From Deroplatys truncata (Eukaryota; Arthropoda; Insecta; Mantodea; Mantidae): 64,000 bases of DNA. Below the pieces are notes generated by a model that was not told the origin of the DNA, searched no databases, and worked only from the letters and a program-made list of their open reading frames with translations. The position numbers and the translations under genes were made by a program. Each line of letters opens with the position of its first letter. Position 1 is the first letter of the stretch. The DNA lies in the NCBI GenBank assembly GCA_030765065.1, contig CM060976.1:60992539-61056538 (forward strand). The letters are read 5' to 3'. Positions 49,981 to 61,592 of the stretch are shown here, one piece after another.

Positions 49981-51019
49981 AATGTAACTCCACTGCTTTC
50001 TTAAGTGCCCTGTAAATGTGTCTTGCAGCTAAACAAAAATGACAAAATGTTTTCCATTGTTGCCTGATCAAATTTATTGAAGTTGCACTGTTATTGACGT
50101 ATGAATGAAACTGAACTTCTGTGTTATTTTTGTACAGTATCACACAGAAACTTTTATACTAATGTATAATCTGTTGTTTCCATTTAGTTACAGTATAACC
50201 GTAAACTATTTGTTGTTTGTACACAAATGTTAATTTATCTTAATTGTTAAAATATTTACATACTACCTGGGATTAGCTCACATACCATTAGTTGAGAATC
50301 CCTGATATATATTATGGAGAATAATGCCCTCATTCTTGGAGGAATAAAGAAAATGCGTAGAATGAATCGTTACACAGTTTTCATTTTGTGTCCATGTGGG
50401 AGGGGAGAACCCTGCATAGAACCACAGCATTACTTCTCAACAAGCTGCTGTGTAGTCTAGCAGGTTTCAAATTTTGTTTTCAAGCTAATTTACAATGACC
50501 GCACTTCCTGTAACATTCTCTTCCTAATTTTGTAACTACAATGGCTTTTGGCTCTTCATGCAGAAACTTCGTTCAGCAACATGCAAAAATCTGATGTCAC
50601 AGTCACATGACTCTTAACCCATTACAACTTCACATAATTCCTACTTAATTTATAGTATCCATTTTAAAAGTGGTTCTTCTATTCACATTGCGTTAATCAC
50701 GATAAATTTTTTGACTAGAAATGATATCAAATTAAGCAATATGGAATTTAATGCACAGTACGGAAAACAACATGCCTGCTCACATATTTAACTCAAGTTT
50801 ATGTTGCTAATGAACCATGCGGGAAAAAAGAAGAAACACATAAGATACTTCATAGATGCTGCACGACAGTTCAACATGGGCAAACTTAAAGATGTGATGA
50901 CTATTTTAAAAAATAGCCAATAGGTACTACAGAAAAATGTATGTGATAATAATTGTATATTTGAATGAGCTCTACATTCTTTATAGTATTCTTTTTCTGT
51001 TTCAAATGATTTACCTTTT

Positions 51020-51130
51020 TATACAAAATTATACACAATTCATTCAAAATGAAGAGGACTTCATATAACATTCAAGATATAGTTTATTAATCATGCAAAT
51101 ATCTTGAACGTAGTATTTTCATCAAAACTG
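51020..51130 (-). repeat. Repeat family D, internal fragment
   Basis: The text 'aattcattcaaaatgaagag', 'gacttca' and 'atcatgcaaatatct' matches D copy 1 near 1840-1930. A second short match lies at 51830-51870. Confidence 0.5.
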
Positions 51131-51959
51131 TTAAGAGCCTAGCACATTAGTTTGCATATTTTGTGCAGCATTGGACCCATAGCGTATACCAAATCAGAGT
51201 TTAACTGATGTTTAATTTTCTGTGCATTGCCTTTTTATAAACTAGAGACGAAGAACTGCATAAATTATATCAGAATTACACATGACACGTTTTACTTTAT
51301 CTAGGATATAATTATGATCACCACTGTTTCATTTACTAGTATGATAACTCTAATAATTAATATGAATATGTATCATTACATTGTGAAGTTCAAATACATT
51401 ATTTAAAACTACTTATTTTCACATATAACCCTTCATCCTCAACCTGAGCTAATAACCATGCTATCCATGTTATACAAGTTATGAGTCATTCTGTATTACC
51501 TTAAACATGTAAATTAAGAAAATTTATGATAACCAGAGCCTGGATTTTAATGACCTAAAAATGTTTGAAAAATGGCCTATAAACGGACTCTAAATTTATT
51601 ATTATACTAATTTATTAAAATTAGCGCACAGAAAGTTATAAATCAATCTATATGTGGATCTAATTGCAAAAAAGTAGAAAGGTCAGTATAACAATAATGA
51701 TAATTTAGAAAATTAAATTAAAAAATATATTTGTTCCATGTTTTTGTTTAATAATCTGAAAAAAAATTAAGAAACAATTTTTGAACCAGGTCTTACAATA
51801 CCGTAGTATTAATTCTTATGTTTTCAGATTATACAAAATTCATAGCACGAAGAGTACTTCACAGCTTATGATAATAGAGACCTGAGTGTATGCACTTAAT
51901 AATACAAAAGTTGGAAAACTGACTTGTCTCATCGCTAGTTTGAGACACAAATTGATAAT

Positions 51960-52215
51960 TGTAATGATACCTACTCCCCTGACAATAGCCACCCCTCCAC
52001 CCACAAGCAACTTTTTCCATACTAACCATTAAATAGCAATGTGAATTTTAGCCAAGAATGTGAGTAAAGGATGTAAAAAGTTACTTTTATTTCTCATTTG
52101 AATAATGCAATTTCTAATGTTTGAGAAGTTATCCCTATGTAAAATGTCAATGATATAATACTCTTTGTATACCGAATGGACCAAAAATGACCTAATATAC
52201 ATTTTTAAAGCCCAG
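51960..52215 (-). repeat. Repeat family E, copy 2
   Basis: Its reverse complement aligns by eye with 4950-5322 through 'aggtatcattac' and 'tacatcctttactc'. It lies just before a D fragment. Confidence 0.65.
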
Positions 52216-52354
52216 GATCCATGCTAAGGTTAGCAATGCCTATGATGCAATAACTGAAAGATGGCATATCATCTTTCTGGAACCTGATATTAACCTATTA
52301 ACAAACATGCAGGTTTCGTATCCTGAATTTGGGTTTAGGTTGCTGGTGACCAAT

Positions 52355-52535
52355 GAAATACACTTTTACTTTTTCTACCACTTACATATGGTAGAGGAAT
52401 AACCCATCATTCCACCCAAGAATTCCATGCAGAGATTTCAGTGGAAATATACCTACCTTTAGAAATTCCCTTAACCCAAACAATAAGCATTTTTAGAAAA
52501 ATGTGTGTAGGTATGTGAACAGTGTAACTCAAACA
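52355..52535 (+). repeat. Repeat family D, copy 3, 5' fragment
   Basis: It begins 'tttctaccacttacatatgg' and carries 'cattccacccaagaattcc' and 'aagcatttttagaaaaatgt', matching the first 180 bases of D at 61789. Confidence 0.65.
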
Positions 52536-52571
52536 TTAAATTAATTAATTAATTAAAAAACAAAACTTCTG

Positions 52572-52805
52572 TGGTGTGGGCGTAGCATGCCACCTCACAT
52601 TCAAGAGCTCTTGAGTCTGAATCTCAGTTAGGGTGAGTTACCCGATAAGGTTTATTTCAGGGTTTTCCCGTATCCTGAGAAGACGAACATTTGACAACTT
52701 TAAACTCTATAGACCCCAGCTCTTCTGATCATAATTTCACCCATTTCAGTCATTCACTGTCTGATATGATCTACCAAATTAAAGGGCGTTAAACAGGACA
52801 AATAC
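52572..52805 (+). repeat. SINE-C copy 2
   Basis: The tRNA-like head is 'gtggtgtgggcgtagcatgc'. It is followed by 'cagttagggtgagttacc', 'cagggttttcccgtatcctg' and 'taaagggcgttaaacagg'. It lies just after a D fragment. Confidence 0.75.
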
Positions 52806-52848
52806 TGTATTTCATACTTGAGGCATCATTTAAGGACAAAGTACATGG

Positions 52849-52850
<2 letters not shown>

Positions 52851-52878
<28 letters not shown>
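52851..52878 (+). repeat. Poly(T) run
   Basis: 28 consecutive T bases, directly visible. Confidence 0.98.
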
Positions 52879-52883
<5 letters not shown>

Positions 52884-53014
52884 CTCAAAATACCTCTAAA
52901 GGTTTTGTTTAACATATTACTTTTTTATACATAGACTGTGAAGTAGTCTTCATGCTCATTGAACTTTTTATATTTTGAAAGCCATGAGAGATAGACAGAT
53001 AGATACAGTTGAAA

Positions 53015-53884
53015 AAGAAATCTGATGTGTTACACTCACATGACCTTCTCTACTCTTGTACAAACTATTTTTACAAATGCTTATTCCCCATATGCTTCAT
53101 GTTAATCAAGATATCAAGATGTTAATCTTATTGCTAATTTTCTTGTAGATGCAAGGGGAATTGGTAGGCTTTAAGCTATAGACAAATATTTTAAGAGCTG
53201 TTGCTATGTGGAGTATTCCATTCTCTTTGCATTACCAGGACAACAAAAAAAGATGAATAACGAATTCCCATTTGAGGAAAATTATAAGTATTGGAAAATT
53301 TAAGGGAATAACAAGCAATATCTCGAAAATGGTTCACTCAACAACAAAAAATCTATATGACATAAATTGTGTATTTTAATGCGATCTACATTTTTTGTGT
53401 AGTAAAATTTTGTCTATCTCTTGTGGTTTACCAGTTATGCAAAAGTCGTTCACAATGAAGAATACTTTTGGAGACATTCCCAGAAAATCAAGATATACAT
53501 TTAATTTACCATAAAATTGTCTTAAACATGTGATACTTTAATCAAAATCATTAGAGCCATTTTTGAGAAAATTAAATTTTTCGAAAAATGTTCCATGTAA
53601 AGGGTAATCTGGGGTAGGGGGATTTTCTTGAAAACCTTCATGTCGCATCTCTGGAAGATACTGAACCTAAATACCAAGTTTGGTGTTCATCTGACTGTTC
53701 GTTTCCAAGTTATGCTGTTCACAGACAGACAGAGACACACACACACGGACATGTTTCCAAAAATACTTTTTTGGGGGGATTCAGGAGGCCTCAAAACATG
53801 TATTTTCGGTGAAATCTCGGTATCGAATTTTTGGGTGGAATGCAATACTTCCCCTACTTACTATACATAGTAGAGAAAGTAAAA
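53015..53884 (-). repeat. Repeat family D, copy 4, full length
   Basis: The reverse complement is collinear with 61789-62655, from 'aaatctgatgtgttacactc' at the low end to 'agtagagaaagtaaaa' at the high end. Confidence 0.85.
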
Positions 53885-54181
53885 ATGTACGACTCATTAA
53901 AATATATAATTTGTGTTAAATAATTTTTTTCACAGAATTAGCTGTTTCCCAAATATTAATTGTTACAGCTTTAAAGTTTTCTTATAGAAGAGTAATGCAG
54001 CATTTATTATCATAAACATATCATAACATATGTTTGAAAATATGCTTTTCTATTAATGGTTAACTTGTAACAACAACCGGCTTGTAATCTAAACACGTGT
54101 GTTTTGTATTCACAACATTCATGTAACTAAAGCTGTATTGTTTAATTTGAGATCATTTCTAGATAGGCATTTTCAAGATAT

Positions 54182-54222
54182 ATGTAAAGTGGATAGAAGA
54201 TCAATGTAAAGTGGATAGAAGA
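54182..54222 (+). repeat. Two-copy 22-bp tandem repeat
   Basis: ATGTAAAGTGGATAGAAGA occurs at 54182-54200 and 54204-54222. Confidence 0.9.
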
Positions 54223-54482
54223 AAAGTTCATATATACTCGTGTTATGTAATGGAAAGCTATTGAGTGGTAAGCGGTACAAACAGACATTGAGTGTTTGCG
54301 CAACAGATTTATATTCTTCTCCATCTCCCCTAAATACTGAATAGCAAATTTTTCTAACCCAGGTGACAGGAGCAAAATTTGAAAAATAAAGAAAACTACA
54401 TTACAGAAAACTCAGTGTATGACATAGTGATTTCTTTCAGCAAGATGTATACATTGCTCCTTGCACACTAGAAATATCATAG

Positions 54483-54758
54483 ACAAAACACTTTCAGCAC
54501 ATATTGGAAGGGGATCAAGTGTCCAGCCTTCTTGATCCCCTGATATATGCCTCTTATGATCGAGAGATTATACCAAAAGACTGTGTGTATGGGACATCTG
54601 TGGTTGTTGACCTTTATGATTTAAATACCAGAAAAAGCAAAGCCACAGATAAGGATATATTATGGCAGGTATGGGCAAAACTGGAATTTTGTTTAGATGT
54701 TGCACATGACATGTGGGATGGGCATGTTGAGATAAGTGGAATAAAGATTTCTGATTAG
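54483..54758 (+). CDS. Unassigned open frame with exon-like borders
   Basis: An open frame of about 91 codons whose composition looks protein-like (LLDPLIYASYDREIIPKD, TSVVVDLYDLNTRKS). The part 54498-54668 is bounded by CTTTCAG and CAG/GTATGG, and it is exactly 57 codons in phase 0. The product was not recognised. It could be an orphan exon of a plus-strand gene, a transposon fragment or chance. The polypyrimidine tract before the acceptor is weak. Confidence 0.3.
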   Translation, partial: TKHFQHILEGDQVSSLLDPLIYASYDREIIPKDCVYGTSVVVDLYDLNTRKSKATDKDILWQVWAKLEFCLDVAHDMWDGHVEISGIKISD

Positions 54759-55047
54759 GTGGTTCATATAACTCAGTGTCTCCTCCATATCAATTACATA
54801 TTGTCATGTGCATCAGTCATAAATACACCTCAGATTTTAGGCTAAATACCTATTTTTTTATGTGTATGAATAAACTAAAATTAGTTAAATATTTTCACAT
54901 TTCATATAAAATATAAATGTATAGGAAGGGTTTTGTGACGGATAAGTTGCCTATTTTGACCATTGAGACCTATTTTAAGGTTTTGAGGTTAAAAAATAAA
55001 CATTTTGATACCATGGAGTAGGTTTGATTCAAGACTTTGTAATAGTT

Positions 55048-55322
55048 TGGTTGTAGAAATGAGACATACTGGGAAAAAGTCTGGTTTATTTTAACGCTTT
55101 AAAAGGTTACTTCATTAGTTCTAAAGAAAGCAAAACAGAATACTTGCACCCTCTAGGTCTGTCATCCTTTGGTATCGGCCAAGCTGGTCGTAGGAATGAA
55201 CATTACAGGAAAAAGTCTGGTTTAATTTAACGCTTTAGAAGCTAGCTTTATTCATTTTGTATAAGGAAAAACCAAATACCTGCACCCCATAGGTTTGTCA
55301 TTTTTTATATCAGTTGGTGACT
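55048..55322 (+). repeat. Two-copy tandem repeat, period about 137 bp
   Basis: Units starting near 55048 and 55185 share 'aaaaagtctggtt', 'ttaacgcttta' and 'gcaccc..taggt.tgtcat' in the same order. The start of a third unit may follow ('cagttggtgactgcagta'). Confidence 0.75.
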
Positions 55323-55511
55323 GCAGTATGGCAGAAATCTCTTTCAAATGCATATTTCCCTATTATTTCATGACTCACATACTTCATCTTAACCGTTGGT
55401 ATACACACATTTCTTTTATGTTGCTGTTCTTAGCAACATATTGTGTTTTGCAAACAACACTTTGGGGGGTGTCTCCATGTCATTTCTAAAGCGTTTAGGT
55501 TATATATATAT

Positions 55512-55967
55512 TGTGACGTATGCGCATACGTCTCTTTGGTCACCTAGATTCGAGATGGCGGTTGTAGTTTAGTTGGGGTCCCCCACGCAATAAGCGTGGC
55601 TTGGGGCTGAGAGTGTCAGTGAGTAGAAGTCAACCAGACCAGACGTGTGTTCGCTCTCTCCATGCAGGAATGCATGGCGGCCTCGCCCGACAGGCATGGA
55701 ACTAAGGACATGGGGTATGTAGTAAGTTTTATCTAATAAACACTGTGCCATCCAAATCTTTATTGTCTTATTTATGATAGTGTAAAGCTCCTTCTACCTA
55801 TTTTGAACCATGTAAGTGTCCTTTTGCCAGTATTTGATAATATTTTTGCACTTTCACTTTAGCTGCGTCCCTAGTCGTAGCCTCACATTATTACAATTTG
55901 TTAACTACCTGATACCTCTCTAGCGAGTGCTCTGCCCCTTGAGCGTGTTTGATTAGAGGCTGCGACA
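55512..55967 (+). mobile_element. Solo LTR of an LTR retrotransposon
   Basis: A 456-bp segment begins TGTGACGTATGCG and ends GGCTGCGACA, so it has TG...CA ends, with ATAT on both sides as a possible target duplication. It is much richer in G and C than its flanks and has an internal AATAAA (near 55735), as expected for an LTR. No second LTR, gag or pol was seen. Gypsy-like is a guess from the terminal bases. The AT-repeat flanks weaken the target duplication evidence. Confidence 0.6.
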
Positions 55968-57356
55968 ATATATATTTGTAGTGTATGGTGCATTTCCACC
56001 CTGATCTATTCAATTATTTTGTATTGCCAACCATTAATTCATAATTTAAGACATAATAAAATGTTTCTAGCCATCATAGTTAATAAATTAACTGTTTTTT
56101 TATTGCATAATTTTAGTGCTCAATAATTAATTGCATTTTTAATCTTTCAGAAAATGGAAATATATATCAGACACACAAAAGCTAATGTTTAACTCATGGA
56201 AACTACATTTTTGGTGCATAAAACTGTGTCTTCAGTGCCTATTTTTATAATTTGAGAGCCTAGTAAAGTTTTCTAAAAATTGGTTTTTAAGGATCTAAAA
56301 ATCCGAGGTCTAGTCATAAAGTACCTTTTTGGATAAACTGTATTTTACAAAGCTGGAAACTTCAAGAAGCTGGAACAAAGCAAGCTAACTTCATCTATGC
56401 AGGAATAATTGTGGTAAATGCTAAATATTTGATGATGGCAGCATTACCATTCATTCAGAGAGAAATTGATGGAAACACCCATATATAGCTGAAGGCAATC
56501 CAATATCATACTTTCTGAGGATTAGAAAGTAAACAAAATGGTGAAGTAAAGGTCACAATTTTCTTAAAATGTCTCACAATGATACTTTCCAGTGCCCGCA
56601 CAAGGTAGGAAATGATTCTGACTAGAGAAGAATTCAACAGTCCCAGCTGAGAGTTGGAGCCAGATCTCCTCTAAGGCCATGCTGACTACTAGGAGTTGTT
56701 GAAACAATTTTTCACTTTCACTTTCTACAGAAGAATAAGTCAGACATCAAAATATGTTGTCCTGCATGCCTCTGCCTTGCTTTATTTGAAGTCTTTTGAT
56801 ACATTGACAACATACTTTACTCTCACTCCGATGCAGGTTGCCTTTCTACTATGTCAGCATTAAGTGCATTTGGCACTTGTACAAGACCTGTCAATTAGAG
56901 AAACCTGACCTGTGATATACTGACCATCCAGAGCATCTATCTTTCATGAACATAAGAAAGTTTTAAGTTGGCATGCGCTAGCTATTCTTTATTTCAGGTA
57001 AAAGCAGCTGTGAGATAAATGCATGGGAAGGAAGGGCTAAGGGAGATGGAAAATTGTGATGATAATTAACAATGTCATGAGCATATATTCTATTCTCAAA
57101 AGGGCAATAATGAAGTTTCTCAACAGCCTCTGTATGCGCACAAGTAAGACATTTTAACACCTGCTATGATGCATGCTACAAGAAAGAATCTTTGCTAATT
57201 TGTGAATGGTTCAAAACGAAAGCCTTACTTCTGTGAACTGTCAACTAACCACTCATTTCTAATGAAATGGTAGTTCAACACAGTTCCTAAACTTCTTAAC
57301 ATTCAGAAATTCAAAATGCATTCAGCATGTCCTTTCCGTGTTATAGCAGCTTTGTT

Positions 57357-57616
57357 GTCCTCCGTGGTGTAGTGGTTACCATACTACCCTCTAGTTCCCG
57401 AGGTTGCGGGTTCAAATCCGGCGGAGGGCGATAGATTTTTCCGGAAGGGAAGTAAAGCCGGTGGTCCCGTGTCGTAGATTTACGGCACCTAAAAGAACCT
57501 CAAGCCTGATAGACACCTTTGAGCAAAATTACCGATCTTTCACGCCCAATATAGAATGGGATGCTAAGGACCACTGCAGTTTAAGAGCGTCCATAAATAA
57601 AACTCAATTTAATTTA
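57357..57616 (+). repeat. SINE-A, near full-length copy
   Basis: The head is 'gtggtgtagtggttaccata' (A box), then 'gcgggttcaaatccggcgga' (B box). The body has 'cccgtgtcgtagatttacgg' and the end 'gcgtccataaataaaactca'. This is the clearest head in the window. Confidence 0.88.
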
Positions 57617-58700
57617 ATTTTCTTGTTTTAGCTGGAGCACTGGCAGTTAAGCTAGCACAAAAAACACAGCTGTAGTCATGTGAGTATTCTGGAGCATAAA
57701 TTGTTTCATTCACTACGTCCTTTTCATACCAATTGGAGCTTTACAATATATTTTTACTGTCGCCGATTATAAAACGGGAGCGAAATTGACTAGTTTGCTA
57801 TTCTGTATTTATGAGTGAGATAACAGTAAAGTTGGTAGTTGTATGTGAAGGCGAGTTTATTACTTCGTAATGCTTATGCACCGATTTCATTGAAAAAAAT
57901 TAATTACGGTACAATTGAATTTGAGTGGTCATTTATAGAAATGAACCGGTTCGCCCCATCACTAGAAAACCTCGATTTTCAGGTGTTAACTTGAGGATCG
58001 TTAATCTATTTTATCTTCTTGCGCAAAATTTTAAATGGTGACGAGTTCTAGTACCCTCAATGTTTGTAGAAGGAAGGCGAGATAATCTTATTTATTTCAA
58101 ATACTCTAGCCAAGTTTATGGCCTGTATTTCTATCTTTCGTGGTTTCAAGACCGCCTGTAAAAAACAATGTACACAAGATATTCAGGAAATCAGTTCTGC
58201 GTTAATATTAACAAGTGAACATCTCCAAGCATGCTATAGAAACCGGCCCACCACATTGGGCTAAAACTCATCATTGAAGATCTTCGATCAAGAAATAAAA
58301 TCTCCAAGAGAAATCGCGATATACTATTGGAGCTCTTCGACAGCATATGGAAGGATCATCGTTAGTGCGATATAAGCCATGAGCTCAAGAAGTTCTTCCA
58401 CAACAGGCTTGCATCACACGTGGGCAAAAACGCCCGTGTGCAAATGCTGACAATTTCCGGTACTCACTACTCCTGTGATATTCGTGGTATTACTCGCGCA
58501 AAACTTCTGGAATCGTGACCTTGATTGCCATTCCAGCTGCCGAGCCTAGGAATGGTTTATGTTTAGCTTAATCAACCTTTGCTTACTCACAGTGCGTAAC
58601 ACATACAGTCTGCATAGAAAGTGTCTGCATCTGGTTGTAATTTTAAAGAGAGCTGCAGTATCTAAATAGTACTTATTTTATATTTGTTATATTTATAACC

Positions 58701-60352
58701 ATGGCTCCTATGTTTTCAAAGCTAAGTGGTAAGGTGTTACGTAGTCAAAGTAGGGAAATAATTGCAAATGTCCTCGACTTCATGAAGCAAGAAGCAGAGA
58801 TGAAGGAAGAAAATATATGTTCATCCGAGTTCCACAAAAGCCTTAAGAGAATGAAAGAAAGAGTAGTCAAAGCAACTGGTGTTTCACCGAGTTCCGATTC
58901 CAGAGTTCTCAAAGATAAGAAAAAAAACATATGGATGAAAGAGTACCATTTGACACACCTGGGAAGAAACATAAGGTCCCAAAACGTATTACAGAAATAG
59001 ACGATTTCAAATGCGTCATTCGGCGCACGATTCACAATTCCTATGTGGAAGAAAAAACTATGCTAACAATAAGCAGATTGCTCATCAAGCTGAAAGACAG
59101 CAGAAACTTACAAGGTGGTGCTACAAATCTCAGAAAAATTATTAAAGATTTAGGGTTCAAGTGGAGGAAACCGAAATCAAATAGAAGAACTCTAACAGAA
59201 AAGCAAAATAAATAAATAAATAAAATAATAAAATAAAAAAAATAAAAAGTAAATGTTGCCATGATAGCTTAGTCGGTTAGACCAACGGCACGGAAAGCCT
59301 AAGATCCGTGCTTCAAATCCCGGCTATGGCATTGAATTTTTCAGTCTGATTCTACCTTTCCAAATGAGTATAATTTTATATGTACTTATATCAGTGTGTA
59401 CTTATATCAGCATCAATTTTTAAGGTGGTGCTACAAATTTCAGAAAAATACTATAGTGTATGAAGATGAGTCATACATACACAGCAGTCGTACAGCATCT
59501 AAAAGTTGGAGTGACGATAGCGAATTAGGTTGCAGGTTCCTGTTGCTAAAGGGCAAATACTTATTATCGTTCATGCTGTTGGAAAGATCGGCTTCGTTCC
59601 AAATGCCCTTCTTTTACAAGTTGCAAAAACAACAGGAGATTTTCATCAAGAAATGAATACAGAAAAGTACATGAAGTGAATCAACGCCATGTTGATACAT
59701 AATATGCCTGCTGGATCTGTTCTGGTCATCGACAATGCTTCACAATGCGTCAACACTCAATTGACAAACCACCTACCTCAAATTCATTGAAAGAAGAAAT
59801 GAGAGCTTGGTTACTTAGACATAATATAGCTTTAAATGAAAGCATGAGTAAAACAAAGCTATATAACTTAATTAAAGCCAACAAACAGCTTCAGACGTCA
59901 TACATACGTGACCAGATAGTAATACATCGCCATAATGTAGTTAGACTGCCATCGTATCGCCCAGATCTAAACCCAATCGAATTAATCTGGGCTGATATAA
60001 AAAAATGGGTGGCATGCAGAAATATGACTTTTAAATTAAAATATGTGGAGCAGTTATAACGCCAGCAATTTGCTGAAATTGGAAGGCCAGAATGGGAAAA
60101 TGTATGTCGACATGTTGAATAAATTAAGAATCATTATTTCAAAAAATACGGAATTGCACAAAATCAAATAGAATTCTCATCCAAGATAATGGTGCAGAAA
60201 GTAGTGACGGCAGCGATGACGGCAATAATGTGAGTGATTCCGCAGAAGAGGAAGGGTTGTTAGATGTGGAAGAATTGGAGGCAATGATTGACAGCGTTTT
60301 TTATATTAAGCGCTTTTTACAGCGTGGATTTGAATATACTGTATATAACTAA
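58701..60352 (+). pseudogene. Tc1/DDE_3-type transposase, broken
   Basis: Pieces in order: an N-terminal DNA-binding part from 58701 (SREIIANVLDFMKQEAE, ATGVSPSSDSRV); a shifted frame at 58931-59215 (PKRITEIDDFKCVIRRTIHN, LRKIIKDLGFKWRKPKSNRR); the first catalytic motif IVYEDESYIHSS with KSWSDDSE near 59455-59520; VLVIDNA near 59720; and LPSYRPDLNPIELIWADIKK (last catalytic region) near 59950. An acidic tail (near 60190-60300) follows. At least three frame changes and a SINE-B insertion break it. The catalytic D and E/D positions are visible but not in one frame. Confidence 0.82.
59255..59365 (+). repeat. SINE-B copy 4 inside the transposase
   Basis: The tRNA-like head is 'gccatgatagcttagtcggt', with B-box-like 'gcttcaaatcccgg' and the acceptor-like end 'ctatggca', then 'ttgaatttttcagtctgatt'. 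It lies between two copies of 'aaggtggtgctacaaat', at 59112 and 59422. Confidence 0.75.
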
Positions 60353-60959
60353 GTTTATCAGCACAACGCAGTGCATAACCGGTGTGGATATTTGACGATG
60401 ACTATCCCACGCACTCCTGCAGCATGCAGTCGACCGGTCACCACCTGATCTGGTAAGCAACTCGCATCATAGCTCTCATTAAGATTTTCACGTGTCTAGA
60501 ACTGTTGCGCCGATTATATACACAGGAGTCATCACTTTACGGTAGCCTGCACCAAAACCGGCCACAAATGAACGGAATTGTGCTTGGTTATCGCATTCTT
60601 TATTAGGTATCCAACAATAAACTGATAATGTTAGTAAAGAAATTATTTACAAATCCATGTTTTCGCTCTAGGTATAGTTTCAGACCTTGGCTTGGTTCAG
60701 CGAAAGATACTGTAACGGAAGTTTTAACTGAAACGCCTAGATCCCATATCTTGTAGAGCCAGTTTCTCCAATTAGAATTAAACTAAGATTTATTTAAACT
60801 GGTTTAAGAGAGAGAAGAATTAATGGTTTTCCCCAAATCAGTTTGAACTGTTTATGAGGTTTAATCTGAAATCTAAGTTAAACCTTTTCTGGTAGGTATA
60901 AATCAGGCATCAACATGTAGCACTAGGGAGCCGTCTGTGTGTGTGAATACACAATATAA

Positions 60960-61245
60960 CTCAACAATGAAAATTTGGTTAAACCTCGTCTTCCAAGGAT
61001 GCGAAGGTTTTTTTCAAGAAAATCCCCCTACCTCAAACTACCTTTTAAATGGTAAGCTTTTTATTTTTTCAAAATTGGCTCTAACAATGTTGATTAAAAT
61101 ACCATGTGTTTAAAATTTTGCATGACAAATAAGAAAAAATTATATGCATTTTTTTCTGGGAATGGCCTCTGAAGTCCTCTTCATTCTGAATGACTTTTGT
61201 GTAACTGGTAAACCGTAAGAGATAGACAGAATCTTAACGCATACA
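60960..61245 (+). repeat. Repeat family D, copy 5, first part
   Basis: It carries 'tcaagaaaatccccctacct', 'attggctctaaca' and 'aaccgtaagagatagaca', matching D at 62040-62265. It stops where SINE-A begins and resumes after it. Confidence 0.75.
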
Positions 61246-61246
61246 C

Positions 61247-61552
61247 ACGTGGTGTAGTGGTTACCATGCTAGACTCTAGTTCGCGAGGTCGCGGATTCGA
61301 ACCCTGCGGAGGGCGATGTTTTTTTTTTCTCTCTTTCTTTCTTCCTTCCGGGCGTAAAAATCCTTAGCATGGCTTCCTTCGGAAGGGAAGTAAAAGCAGT
61401 GGTCCCGTGTCGTAGATTTGCGGCACGTAAAAGAACCGCAAGCCTGATAAAGAGGCCTCTGAGCAAAGTTATCCTCTTTCACGCACAATATAGAATACAA
61501 AAGTTAAAGATCTCCATAAATAAAACTCAATTTAATTTAATTTAATTTAATT

Positions 61553-61556
<4 letters not shown>
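61247..61556 (+). repeat. SINE-A, full-length copy inside repeat D
   Basis: The head is 'gtggtgtagtggttaccatg' with B box GGATTCGAACCC. A T/C-rich insert follows, then the shared body, and a tail of TTTAA units at 61529-61556. It splits D copy 5. Confidence 0.88.

Positions 61557-61588
<32 letters not shown>
61554..61588 (+). repeat. (AC)n microsatellite
   Basis: An AC tract directly after the SINE-A tail. D copies have GT/CA tracts, but at a different place. Confidence 0.95.

Positions 61589-61592
<4 letters not shown>

Noticed and set aside
55569..55751. 60-codon minus-strand frame in a G+C-richer stretch
   Set aside because: It lies inside the probable solo LTR and has no recognisable content.
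57362..57430. Possible tRNA-Val-like gene
   Set aside because: Same sequence heads SINE-A copies at 32339 and 61247 and no acceptor stem closes after the B box.
59262..59335. Possible tRNA gene
   Set aside because: The head folds only partly (short anticodon stem, mismatched acceptor), recurs elsewhere as SINE-B and continues into a SINE body.
60711..60910. Possible MITE with repeated 'ttaaac' motifs
   Set aside because: The inverted matches are short and AT-rich; no clear ends.
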